From Rhabdophis nuchalis (Eukaryota; Chordata; Lepidosauria; Squamata; Natricidae), in assembly GCA_039707465.1 (NCBI GenBank), contig CM077643.1, positions 41,566,105 to 41,630,104 of the forward strand: 64,000 nucleotides of DNA, in the 5' to 3' direction. The notes under the pieces are model-generated. The model searched no databases. It saw nothing but the letters and a program-made list of their open reading frames with translations, and had not been told where the DNA came from. The translations under genes were made by a program, and so were the position numbers. Shown one piece after another: positions 63,607 to 64,000 of this stretch. Numbering within the stretch: position 1 is the stretch's first letter; every line of letters starts with the position of its first letter.

Positions 63607-64000
63607 GGTCACGATCCCTCAGACGACCGGGTGCGAGTCCCTCCTTGTGAAGTGGGGCCTAGGGAGGCAGTTGGGCGTGTTAGTTGTATACCTGGCTCCT
63701 CGCTATACAACAACAGCCCTGCCCGAGCTCCTAGAGGTGATAGCCGAGGCGGCGGTGGAGACCCCCAGACTGTTAATCATGGGGGACTTTAACCTGCCGT
63801 CAGCAGGCGAAACCTCTGGGTTAGCTCGGGAGTTCATGGCTTCCATGACAGCCATGGACCTGACCCAAGTAGTTGTAGGCCCTACCCACGAGGGCGGACA
63901 CACCCTGGATCTAATCTTCGTCTCAGGACAGTGGAGTAGTGATCTGGGAATAGGGGATCTAGTCATCACACCCCTGTCATGGACAGATCACGCTCTCCTT
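63607..64000 (+). mobile_element. L2/CR1-like LINE endonuclease domain, runs off window
   Basis: A plus-strand frame without stops from about 63640 reads GVLVVYLAPRYTTTALPELL, RLLIMGDFNLPSAGE, MTAMDLTQVVVGPTHEGGH and TLDLIFVSGQWSSDLGIGD, ending with ITPLSWTDHALL. This is an APE-type endonuclease with its GDFN and (S/T)DH catalytic motifs. It is well preserved and may belong to a longer copy continuing past 64000. Confidence 0.9.

Noticed and set aside
1..64000. A novel multi-gene system
   Set aside because: All recognisable coding is either five exons of one known gene family or fragments of transposable elements. No unexplained conserved coding cluster was found by eye.

Overview
The window is vertebrate nuclear DNA, most probably from a squamate reptile and probably a snake. 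The repeat content points there: CR1 LINEs with pentanucleotide tails, L2/CR1-like LINEs, RTE/BovB LINEs, an R4-clade LINE, Penelope-like elements, two kinds of tRNA-derived SINE, many small hAT-type elements with 8-bp target duplications, LTR pieces and a Helitron. The organism call is inference from repeat families that I recognise by eye; no database was searched.

One host gene can be supported. Five exons on the minus strand encode the 3' part of an MDGA protein (MAM domain-containing glycosylphosphatidylinositol anchor), best matching MDGA2. In transcript order they are 54129-53952 (end of the fibronectin type III domain), 37553-37533 (a 21-nt microexon), 33715-33560, 31845-31687 and 25524-25394 (three pieces of the MAM domain). 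All five have AG/GT splice sites and their phases join without a frameshift. The upstream Ig and FN3 exons lie beyond 64000. The last exon or exons (end of the MAM domain, GPI-attachment signal, stop) were not seen and probably lie before position 1. Everything else is intron.

Layout. 1-13900 is dense in LINE fragments and hAT elements, including a cluster of hAT insertions at 4630-5800 and an intact LINE reverse-transcriptase ORF inside a hAT element at 10352-12166. 13900-20700 is sparser, with decayed LINEs, an LTR-like piece, CR1 and a SINE. 20740-23950 is an R4-clade LINE that carries an inverted copy of its own reverse-transcriptase segment, is broken by a CR1, and ends in a near-perfect hairpin. 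24000-37600 holds four of the exons, separated by CR1, a Helitron, foldback elements and SINEs. 37700-39000 is a Penelope-like element flanked by inverted copies of its end and split by another repeat with a pentamer tail. 41300-51700 has two BovB ends, a three-level nest (hAT in an LTR in a CR1) and two SINEs. 52700-64000 has the FN3 exon next to a long (TC)n tract, and several LINE, SINE and Penelope fragments, with a new LINE running off the right end.

I found no operon, CRISPR array, RNA gene or previously undescribed coding system. The most interesting material is the microexon, the inverted-duplicated R4 element with its hairpin, the foldback hAT family with exact target duplications, and the nested insertions that give a relative insertion order.
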